Positions 33,315 to 42,387 are shown, counted from the stretch's first letter. The stretch: 44,180 nt of DNA from Planctomycetota bacterium (GCA_021851715.1 JAJZCR010000025.1:1-44180); one strand, 5' to 3'. The notes: generated by a model from the sequence alone, not told the origin. Numbers and translations are program-made.

Positions 33315-34289
33315 TCATCTCCCCATCCGGCGGAGGCGCGGCAGCAACCCCAGCCCCAACGCGGCACCAAGCAGCGCCAACGTAGACGGTTCCGGAATCG
33401 GCGCTCCCATCTCCAGAGCGGTGCCTGCCGACGTGAGATTCCATCCCACTACATCCAGAGCGACCATCTCATTGGGACCCAGGGTAAGCGTTTCGTTCGG
33501 GATACCAAAGGCATCCTGAACCTGCGGGGTAACGTTGGCCCAATCGCCGTAATCACCCGTGGCGTTTTGGTTGAAGTGAACCAGGTCGGTTTTTCCGCCG
33601 TCGATCGAAAAATATGACGTGACATTGGGGCTGGTGGTATAGCTCCGCACGCCGGGAGCGGAGTAGCGATACAAATCCATTGTGCCTATCGGACCGTACT
33701 CAATCGCCCCGGAATTGCCGTAGGCATTGTTGAGATTTGATCCTTGTCCGCCGATATTCAATATCTCATCCATCTCGTGCGCCACAACATACTCCAAGCT
33801 GTAGCCTCCCGTTTTTTGGGTGGGGGTGAGCATGTCGGCAAGGTTCAGAAAGACGGTGCCGTCAAAGCTGCTGTTGTCGCCCTTGGGGTCACCAAGCGCC
33901 CGAAGCAGTGGCGTGTTAACCATAACATTAGTGCCCTGATTGACCGGGTTGGTCGGCGGTAGCGTGGCCATGGCAATCCGGTCATAGGCCGAAAGGGTTT
34001 GGTGTTGGAGATCGGAGAGGTATTGCGCATAGGTCAGTTGCGTCCCGGCGGCGATGCTAGATCCCAATCCCGTGCTGATGGCTTGAAAATCGATGCTAAC
34101 CGTGATGGGATTGGTGATGTAACTGTCAATGTTGGATATGGCGCTGTTAATTTGGCTCTCGAAATAGGCCGCGTTGGCGTTTGAGGTAAGGCTTGAGTCG
34201 AAGGTGGGAACGATGGTTAAATTGGCCCGTGTTCCAGCGGCGCTTAAACCGACGGCTGCCGCACCAAGGGAAAAAGAGGCCGGTGGCAA
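33315..34289 (-). CDS. PEP-CTERM metalloprotease-like protein with a damaged 5' end
   Basis: This is an exported, surface-sorted protein of 324 residues as read. HEMDE (171-175) resembles a zinc-protease site but lacks the second histidine of HExxH; similar HExxDE motifs occur in a PEP-CTERM metalloprotease family. The C-terminus has the PEP-CTERM sorting signal (PIPEPSTLALLG, a hydrophobic helix, then RLRRMGR). The N-terminus has a hydrophobic signal-like stretch but no charged start: the frame opens right after a stop with a TTG that lies inside the stem of the terminator at 34271-34303. The first 10-15 codons thus seem to be lost or replaced. It may be poorly expressed or a pseudogene. Confidence 0.75.
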   Translation of the reverse strand: MPPASFSLGAAAVGLSAAGTRANLTIVPTFDSSLTSNANAAYFESQINSAISNIDSYITNPITVSIDFQAISTGLGSSIAAGTQLTYAQYLSDLQHQTLSAYDRIAMATLPPTNPVNQGTNVMVNTPLLRALGDPKGDNSSFDGTVFLNLADMLTPTQKTGGYSLEYVVAHEMDEILNIGGQGSNLNNAYGNSGAIEYGPIGTMDLYRYSAPGVRSYTTSPNVTSYFSIDGGKTDLVHFNQNATGDYGDWANVTPQVQDAFGIPNETLTLGPNEMVALDVVGWNLTSAGTALEMGAPIPEPSTLALLGAALGLGLLPRLRRMGR

Positions 34290-34303
34290 TTATGCCACCG
34301 GCC
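34271..34303 (-). terminator. Rho-independent terminator after the beta-strand repeat gene
   Basis: A perfect 11-bp GC-rich stem (GGCCGGTGGCA and its complement, 4-nt loop) at 34278-34303 is followed on the minus strand by CTCTTTTT. It lies 20 bp after the stop at 34323. It overlaps the only available start of the next gene. Confidence 0.85.
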
Positions 34304-34322
34304 CCCTTAAAAATGCGTGGTC

Positions 34323-36347
34323 TTAAGCCACTTTGCGTTTACGGCCCACCAAAAGCAGACCCACACCCATCACCGCCATCAAGCCCAGCGTGGCTGGTTC
34401 AGGGATGGAAGCCCCCGATACCGTCAAGACACCTGTGCTTTCCACAAAGCTGAAATCGAAGCCGTTACTGATCCCCGTCCAAGTCCCGATCGGATCGATC
34501 AAGGCGTTGCCGTTCACGGTAACGCCTGCAAAGTCGCCGGTGGCCGCGCCGGTAAAGGTGAAGAGCTGATAGGTGCCAATCTGCGGCAAGGCATCGGCAA
34601 TGGCCAGCGTTCCACCGTAGGTCAATCCACCGGGGGTTGTTACCGTCACGGAATCATTGGAAGATCCCGAGATGTTCAAGTCGATGGTGGACCCAGTGCC
34701 GGCCGACAGACTACCCACGGTCAGGGTGGTTGGCGTGGCACTATCAAAGCTTGGCTGCAATATACCGCCGCTGGTCAGCGTCACTACGCCGCCAATGATG
34801 CCGCTACCGCCCAAAGTGCCGCCGGAGTTCACCGCCACCGCACTGCCGGAAGCCAGCGAACCGGTGATGAGCAGCGCACCGCCATTGACTGTGGTGGCAC
34901 CGGTGTAGGTGTTGGTACCGCCGAGCGCCCATGTATTCGAGCCAAGTTTGTTAACCGCGAAGGCGTAAATGGTGGCGGGGCTGCCCACCGACACATTCGC
35001 AATGGTGCCATTGTATTGATTAACGAGACTGATGGCACTGGTCCCCTGCAGTTGCAGGTACGTGGTATTGGTATTCGGGTAATTGGCGGTATTTACCGTG
35101 GCGGTCTGTGAACCGGTCATCACCAAGGCACCCGTGCCGGAAGAATCAATTGTAAAGGTGTTCGCTGTTTTGTCGGTATTCTGGCCGTAGTTGACGGTGT
35201 AATTACGATCCGTCGAGTCGCCGGTGCCGACGTATTCCAGCGTGTTTCCGGCGGAAAATGTAAGATTGCCGGCGGCGCTGCTGGAGGCACCAATACTGCT
35301 AGCAACGCTGCCGTTGGCCAGCTTGGTAACTTCCAGCGTCGCAGAGCTGCGGAAAAGCACGTTCGTTGAACCCGTGTAGCTGTTAGCCGCGTTGGCCAGC
35401 TCCACAACGTTGGTTCCCGTTGAAGATGCATTGATGTTCAGGGTGGTTTTGCCTGTACCGTCATCGGTAATCAGCGGGTTAAAAGTGAGGGTGTCGGCGG
35501 TGGCGGTGGTATTGACCGAGAGGGATAGAGCGCTGTTCACGTTGGCGGTCTCAAAGGCCAGCGCCCCGGTATTGGTGAAATCAACCGTCTGCGTGGAGTT
35601 TAACAACGCTACGTTGGCGGAGCCATTGACGGTAAAGAGCCGGTCCGTGCTGCTGTTGCCGGTTATCGTCAAGTTCCCGCCAATGATCAGGTTCGCCGCA
35701 GCATTACTGGACTCCCCGACACCGCTAGCGAGTCCGCCGTTAGCAAGCGACGCGTCGGCCGTGACACCCGCGCCAATGGTCGTCACACCCGTGTAGGTAT
35801 TGGCACCGCTGAGGCTAACAATTCCGTTATCGCCAGACTTGGCCACGGCGAGCGCAAGCGTACCATCGGAGATAACATTGTTGATCTCCAGGTGTGAACT
35901 GCTGCCCACCGTAAAGGTTTGGGTGCCACCGCCGAGGTCAATGTTCAAGGCGTTGGATCCGGATTCCCCGATGGCGACGACTTTGTAGCTTCCAACGAGG
36001 TCGGCGATCCCGGCAGCGGCAGGGAGGGTCAACGTCTGGGCACCGCCCGTTGCTTCCAAGGTAAGGTTATATGCCCCTGTGTAGTTAAACGAGAGGCCGG
36101 TTGGAGTGGCGGGTGGGGCCGTAAGAGTTACGGTCTGGGCACCCGTCAGCGTTAAGCTCGGATCCCAGATGCCGTTGATGATTCCGTTGACCCAGTTGGC
36201 GGCAGTGTTGTAATTATAAGTACCGGCAGCAGTTTGCAGCCATCCCGTTGTGGGCGTTGCCGATGCGGTACCGGCCGCGAGGCTGATTCCGACCGCCATG
36301 GCGCTGGCCGCAGCCAGCAGAATTGTGGAACGAGACTTGAACAACAT
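34323..36347 (-). CDS. Autotransporter-associated beta-strand repeat protein with PEP-CTERM signal
   Basis: This is a surface or exopolysaccharide-associated protein of 674 residues. It has a signal peptide (STILLAAASAMAVGISLAAGTASA), then long Gly/Ser/Thr/Asn-rich beta-helix-like sequence with repeats of the type GANTYTGVTTI and GTNTYTGATTVNGGALLITGS. It ends in a PEP-CTERM sorting signal (IPEPATLGLMAVMG, then GRKRKVA). There is no autotransporter barrel, so the protein is not a true autotransporter; release or anchoring would use an exosortase, not seen here. The ATG at 36347 has AAGGAG 5 nt upstream. A strong terminator follows. Its upstream region has an element resembling the hydrolase operator. 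Confidence 0.88.
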   Translation of the reverse strand: MLFKSRSTILLAAASAMAVGISLAAGTASATPTTGWLQTAAGTYNYNTAANWVNGIINGIWDPSLTLTGAQTVTLTAPPATPTGLSFNYTGAYNLTLEATGGAQTLTLPAAAGIADLVGSYKVVAIGESGSNALNIDLGGGTQTFTVGSSSHLEINNVISDGTLALAVAKSGDNGIVSLSGANTYTGVTTIGAGVTADASLANGGLASGVGESSNAAANLIIGGNLTITGNSSTDRLFTVNGSANVALLNSTQTVDFTNTGALAFETANVNSALSLSVNTTATADTLTFNPLITDDGTGKTTLNINASSTGTNVVELANAANSYTGSTNVLFRSSATLEVTKLANGSVASSIGASSSAAGNLTFSAGNTLEYVGTGDSTDRNYTVNYGQNTDKTANTFTIDSSGTGALVMTGSQTATVNTANYPNTNTTYLQLQGTSAISLVNQYNGTIANVSVGSPATIYAFAVNKLGSNTWALGGTNTYTGATTVNGGALLITGSLASGSAVAVNSGGTLGGSGIIGGVVTLTSGGILQPSFDSATPTTLTVGSLSAGTGSTIDLNISGSSNDSVTVTTPGGLTYGGTLAIADALPQIGTYQLFTFTGAATGDFAGVTVNGNALIDPIGTWTGISNGFDFSFVESTGVLTVSGASIPEPATLGLMAVMGVGLLLVGRKRKVA

Positions 36348-36765
36348 AAAAACTCCTTGCTCCCGTGGAGCATTTTGAAACATCCGCCGGACGCGGCGGA
36401 AAATAACGACGCCTTGGCTACGCAACGAAGGCATGACCACATCCTACCCCCGGCGATATGGCCAAGCCAAGGCCATATCACGTATTTAATGTATCCATTA
36501 GCGCAAAGACGTGGACTCGGTTAAAGCCGCGACGATGGAAACACGCCGGGTACAAGGTAGTCGCGGATGGCGTTTAGAACACGAAAGGGTGACATCCGTC
36601 GAGGATGGTAACGGGGATTGCGCGAAGGAAAGCTCGTGAAATGAGAAAGCGATATGAAGTAGCTGATGCACGGAGTGGAAACCTTTCATAGCGGACCCTG
36701 TAAGGGTTGCGGCAACAAGTTTTAGTTGTTGATGTAATGCAGAGCGGGTTTATAATGGGCAAATT
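36348..36765. other. 418-bp intergenic region with hairpins and an operator-like element
   Basis: It separates the PEP-CTERM gene (minus) from the Rhs array (plus). It holds hairpins at 36359-36371 (GCTCC/GGAGC, next to the ribosome binding site), 36384-36399 (CCGCCG/CGGCGG) and 36455-36479 (GATATGGCC with a 7-nt loop). Bases 36489-36506 match the hydrolase element 31910-31927 at 15 of 18 positions. No gene is supported in 36510-36728. Confidence 0.6.
36729..36756 (+). promoter_or_regulatory. Likely promoter in front of the first Rhs module
   Basis: TTGATG (36729-36734) and a consensus TATAAT (36751-36756) are 16 bp apart. The ATG at 36766 would lie at or within a few bases of the transcription start, so a leaderless message is possible. 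Confidence 0.45.
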
Positions 36766-37856
36766 ATGGTAGCGTTGAATGAAACAGCTTCGGAGCTTGG
36801 GCTGCGTCGAGTGGCACGGGGCTGCCGCGTCACCGCTGAGTATCCCCAAGGTGGCACGGGCATGCCGACGGGCGCGGTTCCCATGGTTAATAATCTCTTT
36901 CAGGGCATGCCGCTGGACCCGGCTACGGGGTTATATTACGAACGCGCCCGGTGGTACAGCCCATCGCTGGGCACATGGGTTTCACAGGATCCACTTTCTT
37001 ATGTCAACGGTGCGGATACGTATCAGTTTGTGACGTCGAGTCCGGTGGGTGCGGTCGACCCGAGTGGATTGTGGGTCGCTCCAAACGCGGACTTGCTTGA
37101 TTATTTGCAGAATCCGCCGCCGTATTTGCAGGTAATTCAGACAGGGACCGGGGCCGTGCCGGTTTACGTGACGCCAACGCCTCCGTCTAATAACACGGGC
37201 ATTCTCTGGATGTCCCCGGCGCAGTTCCAGGGGCTTAGCGCAACGCTGGGTGAGGTCGGCCAGGACATCGCGGCCGGGAACGATGCTGCCGCCAGCGCGG
37301 CGGAGGCGAATCTTTATCCCAGCTTGGCCAATGTTCCGGAGCCACCGATTTCGCTGCCGCCCGGGGTGGGCGCGATCCCAGGAATCAGCAGTTTGGCTCA
37401 AATGAAACAAGACTTTCTCTACGGCCACCCTAACAGCGCCAACCAAGATTTTTTGAAAGGGATGGCGGCGATCCCAGGCGGTGACGAGGACGGGCCGGTG
37501 GTTGGCGGCAACGCCGACTGGCTGGCCCAATCGGACCGCGACGGCGCGGCCGCGGCCAAGGCGCTGGCCCGTAAGCCGTGCCCCAAAGAACTGCAAGAGC
37601 TCCGCGACGATTTTAAAATAATGTTAAGCCCAACTACTGGAAACACGAGGCCGCCCACAATCCCGGCGAATATACCCCGGAAAATCTTGCGCGGATGCGG
37701 CAGGGAAAAGCCCCAAACGGGTCCGATGGTAAGCCGATGGTTCTTCATCATCGCCTTCCGCTGTCCCAAGGGGGAACAAATGATTTTGCCAACCTAATCC
37801 CAATGAACTATTCAGATCACTCTCTGCGGCCGAATTTTGGCCCATTGCATGAATGA
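36766..37856 (+). pseudogene. Orphan Rhs tip with HNH-nuclease toxin, broken by a one-base deletion
   Basis: This is the C-terminal end of an Rhs polymorphic toxin without the long Rhs barrel. It carries the core end motifs (GMPLDPATGLYYERARWYSP, then VSQDPLSYVNGADTYQF and VDPSG), a linker, and a toxin domain. The open frame from 36766 runs to 37797, but its last 60 codons are nonsense. In the -1 frame, 37617-37856 encodes NNVKPNYWKHEAAHNP... then KPMVLHHRLPLSQGGTNDF and MNYSDHSLRPN, an HNH/endonuclease VII-type toxin ending at TGA 37854. The break is in TTTTAAAATAATG (37611-37623), where one more A restores DFKNNVKPNYW. The module also lacks about 120 residues of Rhs core present in the 38.4-40.5 kb copy. 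A SUKH immunity gene follows. Confidence 0.85.
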
Positions 37857-37888
37857 TATCTTGGAATATTGTCAGGGAATAACTGCAA

Positions 37889-38353
37889 ATGGCTACAAAA
37901 ATGGTTGACATCATCCAACGGTTGCTGTCACTGGACGGAATCGAACGCGGGGATGGCGTTACAGCGGCTGAAATCTCCAGCGCCGAAACGGAGCTAGGGT
38001 TAACCATCCCACCTGATTATCGCCTGTTTTTGCAAAAAATCGGTTGGCTTGGAATTGCAGGCCAAGAAATCTGGGGGCTTGGTCCTGATCTGCCGCCGTA
38101 TATACACTTGGTGGCGGCGACGAAGTCGTGGCGCGCCAATGAGATGATGGGGCTTCCCGCACACGTCCTTCCTTTTGAAGAGGACGGTGGCGGCAACTTA
38201 TTGGTGCTTGATTGCTCACTGGTCGGCATCTCTGCGTCGCCGGTGTTTTTTTGGGATCACGAAGTCGGACCAGGCCAACAGCCTGACGCCTTCTGTGAAT
38301 CACTCGCAGAACAATTAAATAAATACATCTCAATTCATATCGCGGAATTGTAG
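37889..38353 (+). CDS. SMI1/KNR4 (SUKH) family immunity protein
   Basis: SUKH proteins are a widespread class of immunity proteins in polymorphic toxin systems and typically neutralise nuclease toxins by direct binding. The 154-residue protein has the family's opening (VTAAEISSAETELGLTIPPDYRLFLQKIGW), the EIWGLGPDL turn and the GGGNLLVLDCS segment. It begins 32 bp after the end of the HNH toxin domain, exactly where an immunity gene is expected. It is intact although the toxin is frameshifted. The gene ends beside the broken start of the second Rhs module. Confidence 0.92.
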   Translation: MATKMVDIIQRLLSLDGIERGDGVTAAEISSAETELGLTIPPDYRLFLQKIGWLGIAGQEIWGLGPDLPPYIHLVAATKSWRANEMMGLPAHVLPFEEDGGGNLLVLDCSLVGISASPVFFWDHEVGPGQQPDAFCESLAEQLNKYISIHIAEL

Positions 38354-38427
38354 CGGTCCAGCGACTGGCCCGTCAACTGCGTAACTGCTTACCGTTCCGC
38401 GACCGCAAAGCTGGGGGCGGCCACCAA

Positions 38428-40527
38428 TTGATTGACGGCCGGGGCCAACTCACGGCGCAATACCAAGCGGTGACCGGTGCAGTTGCCATCGGCAGTACGC
38501 CTTCGGTACAATACACCTACAGTGATCCGAGTACCGGGAGCTTATTGACTTCCATGACTTATCCCAATGGCCGAGTGATTGATTACAATTATGGCGACAC
38601 GGGCGGTGTGCTGATGAGCAATTCCAATGCGATGCTGGATAATGCCATTGGCCGGCTGGATGGTATTGTGGACGGGGCCAATTCCGGCGATGTTGGCACG
38701 GTGCTGGAACAGTACAGTTATCTGGGCCTATCAACCATTGTTGCAAGAAACCATCCGCAAACGGGCATTAATCTGACCTTGGTCGGTTCCGGCGGCAGCA
38801 TTGGTTCGGGCGGCGACCAATATGTTGGCCTGGACCAATTCGGCCGCGTTGTCAACCAGAACTGGGTAAACACAACGGGCACGACGAACACGACGGTAGA
38901 CGGTTATACCTACACTTACGATTCCAATGGCAATGTTCTATCGAAAACAAATGTTCTCGATAGTGCTTACAGCGAAACCTACACGTATGACTCGCGCAAT
39001 CGCCTGACAGCGGTAACGCGTGGCGGGGCATCCTATCAATCTTGGAACCTCGATACGCAAGGGAATTGGAATTCGTTCACATCCAGCGGCACCGTCCAAA
39101 CCCGCACCGCCAATGCCCAGAATCAGATCACCGGTATCTCAGGTACGACAACGACTCCCACTTACGACGCGAACGGGAATATGAGTACCGATCAGAGCGG
39201 CGACACACTTGTTTATGATGCTTGGAACCGGCTGGTGGAGGTGAAGAACTCTACCGGCGCGGTGATCGCCCAATATACGTATAACGCCCAGGGCTACGCC
39301 GTAACCGCCACGTATCCACAGGGCACCAGCCAAATGCCGCCGGGTACAACCAATTATTTGTACTACACGAGTTCGTGGCAATTGATCGAGGTGCGGACCG
39401 GCGGTACAGCGGCGGCCAACGTCACGGTGCAGATGGTCTGGTCCGCAGCATATATCAATGCTCCGGTCCTGCAGGACGTGTTTAGTGCCGGTGTCATCCA
39501 GCCGAATTCGCGGATGTATTTCCTGCAAGATGCCAATTGGAACACCACGGCCGTGGTTGGCTACGACGCCTCCACGGGGACGTGGAACGTGGTGCAACGG
39601 TACGCGTATTCGCCCTACGGCAATATCCAAATCCTAAATCCGGATTGGATCCCAACCCCAGCCGGCACAGTGCCCATGGTGAGCAACCTCTACCAAGGCA
39701 TGCCGCTGGACCCGGTAACCGGCCTGTATTACGAACGTGCCCGCTGGTACAGCCCCTCGCTGGGCACATGGATTTCTCAAGACCCCGCTGGCTATATCAA
39801 TGGCGCGAATACGTATCAGTTTGTAGGAAGTGATCCGGTGGGAGGGGTGGACCCCAGCGGCCGCACCGTGGTTGGCTTGGGCGGGTCGGTCAGCGGCGAC
39901 GTCGGCCCGGTAAACGTGGGCGCGTCCGCGGTCTTGGCTACGAACGGTAGCCAGAACGGCTTGGTGCTGAGCATTAATTTAGGCGGCAACGCGGGTCTCG
40001 GGGCCACGGCGACGGTGAACGGCATCTATTCGTCGGCGCTTGCACCCAGCGACCTATCCGGGCCGTTTGCCTACACGGGGGGCGGCGGCGCTCTTGGCCT
40101 TGGAGCCCAGGGCAGCGAATACGTAGGCAATGGCCCGAATGGCCAGGTTTTTGTTTCGGAGCTCGGTGTCGGTGGTGGGTTGGGGGGCGGCGTGAATGCG
40201 GGGGCCTCTTACAGTGTTGTCGTCCCCCTGCCGAGCCTGCAGGATGTTGGATCCGCCTACTCTTGGCTCCAACAGGCCTTGGTGCCATATCCGCCCGGCG
40301 GCTATGGCACCCTTTATCTCACCGGCCCGCACACGCCGCCGTCCGCTGCGGAAATTGCGGCCGGCCAGACGCTCATAAACCTTTCTAGCGCTCAGCTGAA
40401 CGCCCTGATCGGGGTTCTGCGTGCCAGCCTGCGACAGCAGGGCTGCGGTGCGGGGGCTGGCACACCTGAAACCGGCCTCCAGCAGGTGCATCCAGGCGGC
40501 CCAATGGAAATTACGGCTATACCGTGA
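38428..40527 (+). CDS. 5'-truncated Rhs core protein with a glycine-rich C-terminal tip
   Basis: This is part of an Rhs/YD-repeat toxin carrier of 699 residues as read. YD repeats are clear (GYTYTYDSNGNVLSK, ETYTYDSRNRLTAV, PTYDANGNMSTD, LVYDAWNRLVEV), followed by the core end (LDPVTGLYYERARWYSP, ISQDPAGYINGANTYQF, VDPSG) near residue 475. The tip after it is Gly/Ala/Val-rich with no toxin motif I recognise. The frame is open from 38323, and the TTG at 38428 is only nominal: Rhs homology begins abruptly at LIDGRGQLTAQYQ, without a signal peptide or the N-terminal half. The gene is therefore a truncated carrier or a displaced tip. It is followed by a Sel1-repeat gene. Confidence 0.85.
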   Translation: MIDGRGQLTAQYQAVTGAVAIGSTPSVQYTYSDPSTGSLLTSMTYPNGRVIDYNYGDTGGVLMSNSNAMLDNAIGRLDGIVDGANSGDVGTVLEQYSYLGLSTIVARNHPQTGINLTLVGSGGSIGSGGDQYVGLDQFGRVVNQNWVNTTGTTNTTVDGYTYTYDSNGNVLSKTNVLDSAYSETYTYDSRNRLTAVTRGGASYQSWNLDTQGNWNSFTSSGTVQTRTANAQNQITGISGTTTTPTYDANGNMSTDQSGDTLVYDAWNRLVEVKNSTGAVIAQYTYNAQGYAVTATYPQGTSQMPPGTTNYLYYTSSWQLIEVRTGGTAAANVTVQMVWSAAYINAPVLQDVFSAGVIQPNSRMYFLQDANWNTTAVVGYDASTGTWNVVQRYAYSPYGNIQILNPDWIPTPAGTVPMVSNLYQGMPLDPVTGLYYERARWYSPSLGTWISQDPAGYINGANTYQFVGSDPVGGVDPSGRTVVGLGGSVSGDVGPVNVGASAVLATNGSQNGLVLSINLGGNAGLGATATVNGIYSSALAPSDLSGPFAYTGGGGALGLGAQGSEYVGNGPNGQVFVSELGVGGGLGGGVNAGASYSVVVPLPSLQDVGSAYSWLQQALVPYPPGGYGTLYLTGPHTPPSAAEIAAGQTLINLSSAQLNALIGVLRASLRQQGCGAGAGTPETGLQQVHPGGPMEITAIP
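39535..39585 (+). repeat. 51-bp block identical between Rhs modules 2 and 3
   Basis: Bases 39535-39585 equal 42661-42711, encoding NWNTTAVVGYDASTGTW. Codon-level identity shows recent exchange or duplication. Confidence 0.9.
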
Positions 40528-40577
40528 CGTGGCCGGGTGCGGCGACGGGGCCGGGATAAGCCTTGAGGAATATAGCA

Positions 40578-42347
40578 ATGAGGTTTCGGCTGATAATCAG
40601 GCTTGTGGCACCGGCCCTGCTGGTGCTGGCGGTCGTGGCTGTCTTGGTTGTCTCCGCTCGGCACCGCCGCAGGGCCAGCGAGCCCGGACGGCCGTCCATT
40701 TCGGCTCATGGCGGTGGGCCTGGATCGACGCGCATGGCGGCCGGTACGATGGATTTTCCACAGCCAAACCGAGCGTGGTTGCGCAGCATGCCGTTTATCG
40801 CCACAATTCAGGCGAGCGGGAAGGCTCCCAGCCCTGCGGTAATTGCGGCCCTGCGCCGGGCCGCTCATGCTGGAAGGGGGCCGGCGATGGACCGGATCGG
40901 CTTGTTGTACGTGCAAGGGCTGGGGGTCGGTCGCAACTATGCCGCCGCGATGCGTTGGTATCGCAGGGCGTGGAAAGCGGGGTGCGGGCGTGCGGCGGCT
41001 GGCATTGGTGAACTTTACCTTAACGGCTGGGGCGTGGTGCGCGACACCGCCAGGGCGGTGCGGTGGTTTCGACGGGGCACCCTGCGGCAATCGCGCTTGG
41101 CGATGAATGACTTAGGCATCTGTGCGCTCCATGGTCAGGGCTGCCGGCAGGATGCGGGCGCGGCCCTCGGCTGGTTTAAAAAAGCTGCCGCTCTGGGCGA
41201 TACGGGCGCGACGATGAACTTGGGGAGTATGTATTATCTGGGCTTGGCGGTTCCGCGAAATCTGGCAAGGGCGCTGCGTTTTTTCAACCGTGCCGCCGCG
41301 AAAGGCGATGCGGCGGCTGTGGGCGAGGCCGGGTTTGTTTACGTAACTGGTGGGCCGGGCGTCCCGCGTGATCCTTCCAAAGGGATCAAGCTGTTGCGGA
41401 AAGCTGCAGCTTCTGGTGTGGGCACCGCGATGGGCAATTTGGGCTACTGCTACGTTCTGGGCTGGGGGGTCAGCCGGGATTATGGAACCGCCCGACGGTG
41501 GCTGGTGAGGGCGGCGGCAATGGGCGTTCCGTCCGCGATGAACGGGCTTGCTCGCATGTACCGGGGCGGCCTCGGCGCTGCCCGCGATGAAAAGACGGCG
41601 TTGATGTGGTACCACCGCGCGGCGGCCGCCGGATCGAGAAACGCGATGTGCGATGTCGGTGATGCGTACGCGGCTGGCACGGGCGTGAAACGTGACTACG
41701 CTGTGGCAATGGCGTGGTATCGAAGGGCTGCGGCAGCGGGGTTGGGCCGGGCGATGGACGCGGTTGGCGTAATGTGGCTAAACGGCCGGGGCGTTGCACG
41801 GGACTATGGTCAGGCGCTGGCGTGGTTTCGCCGCGGTGCCGCTGCTGGCTCCGTGCGGGCGATGGCCAATTTGGGGAATATGTGGTTTCGCGGAATCGGG
41901 GTTGCGCGGGATTTCTCCCAAGCGGGGGCTTGGTATCGACGAGCGGCTGAGCACGGGTCAACAGCGGCCATGTGCGCCTTGGCGACGATGTTGGTACGTG
42001 GGCAGGGTGGCCCGCCGGAATACGGCAAGGCACTGGCATGGTTACGGCGCGCCGCAGCCATGGGTTCCGCCGCGGCCATGGACGACTTGGCAGGTATGTA
42101 TTGCCGAGGCCTGGGGGTTCCGCGGAGCGTGACCGGATCGCTAGCCTGGTACAGGAAGGCCGCGGCGGCGGGGTCGAGTGAGGCGATGCTGAACCTTGGT
42201 GCCGCATATACGCACGGGTTGGGCGTGCCGAAGGATTTGGCGAAGGCGAAGGCGTGGTTTGAAAAGGCGGCCAAGGCGGGCGACCTGCGGGCGAAGCAGG
42301 CGTTGGAGGAACTGAAAGTGTTGGCACCGGTGCCGAAGAAAAAATAG
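40578..42347 (+). CDS. Sel1-repeat protein with N-terminal membrane anchor
   Basis: This is a 589-residue solenoid protein with about 13-14 Sel1-like repeats of 36 residues, each close to ALAWYRRAAAAGSxxAMxxLG followed by MYxxGxGVxRDY. A single hydrophobic segment near the N-terminus (RLVAPALLVLAVVAVLVV) followed by arginines suggests a signal anchor with the repeats outside the cytoplasm. I chose the ATG at 40578 (GAGG 9 nt upstream) over a TTG at 40563. It lies 50 bp after the second Rhs tip. Sel1-repeat proteins bind partner proteins, and some act as immunity to secreted lipase toxins; a role as immunity or adaptor for that tip is inferred from position only. Confidence 0.9.
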   Translation: MRFRLIIRLVAPALLVLAVVAVLVVSARHRRRASEPGRPSISAHGGGPGSTRMAAGTMDFPQPNRAWLRSMPFIATIQASGKAPSPAVIAALRRAAHAGRGPAMDRIGLLYVQGLGVGRNYAAAMRWYRRAWKAGCGRAAAGIGELYLNGWGVVRDTARAVRWFRRGTLRQSRLAMNDLGICALHGQGCRQDAGAALGWFKKAAALGDTGATMNLGSMYYLGLAVPRNLARALRFFNRAAAKGDAAAVGEAGFVYVTGGPGVPRDPSKGIKLLRKAAASGVGTAMGNLGYCYVLGWGVSRDYGTARRWLVRAAAMGVPSAMNGLARMYRGGLGAARDEKTALMWYHRAAAAGSRNAMCDVGDAYAAGTGVKRDYAVAMAWYRRAAAAGLGRAMDAVGVMWLNGRGVARDYGQALAWFRRGAAAGSVRAMANLGNMWFRGIGVARDFSQAGAWYRRAAEHGSTAAMCALATMLVRGQGGPPEYGKALAWLRRAAAMGSAAAMDDLAGMYCRGLGVPRSVTGSLAWYRKAAAAGSSEAMLNLGAAYTHGLGVPKDLAKAKAWFEKAAKAGDLRAKQALEELKVLAPVPKKK

Positions 42348-42387
42348 CTGGGCGGCGGTGGCACGAGCAGGCCGCCGAGCGGCGTGG

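Noticed and set aside
34323..36347. True type V autotransporter
   Set aside because: The protein ends in a PEP-CTERM signal and has no C-terminal beta-barrel.
37611..37623. Programmed -1 ribosomal frameshift in the Rhs-HNH gene
   Set aside because: The codon phase around TTT AAA does not form an X XXY YYZ slippery site, and four A residues are too few for transcriptional slippage. A one-base deletion or sequencing error is simpler.
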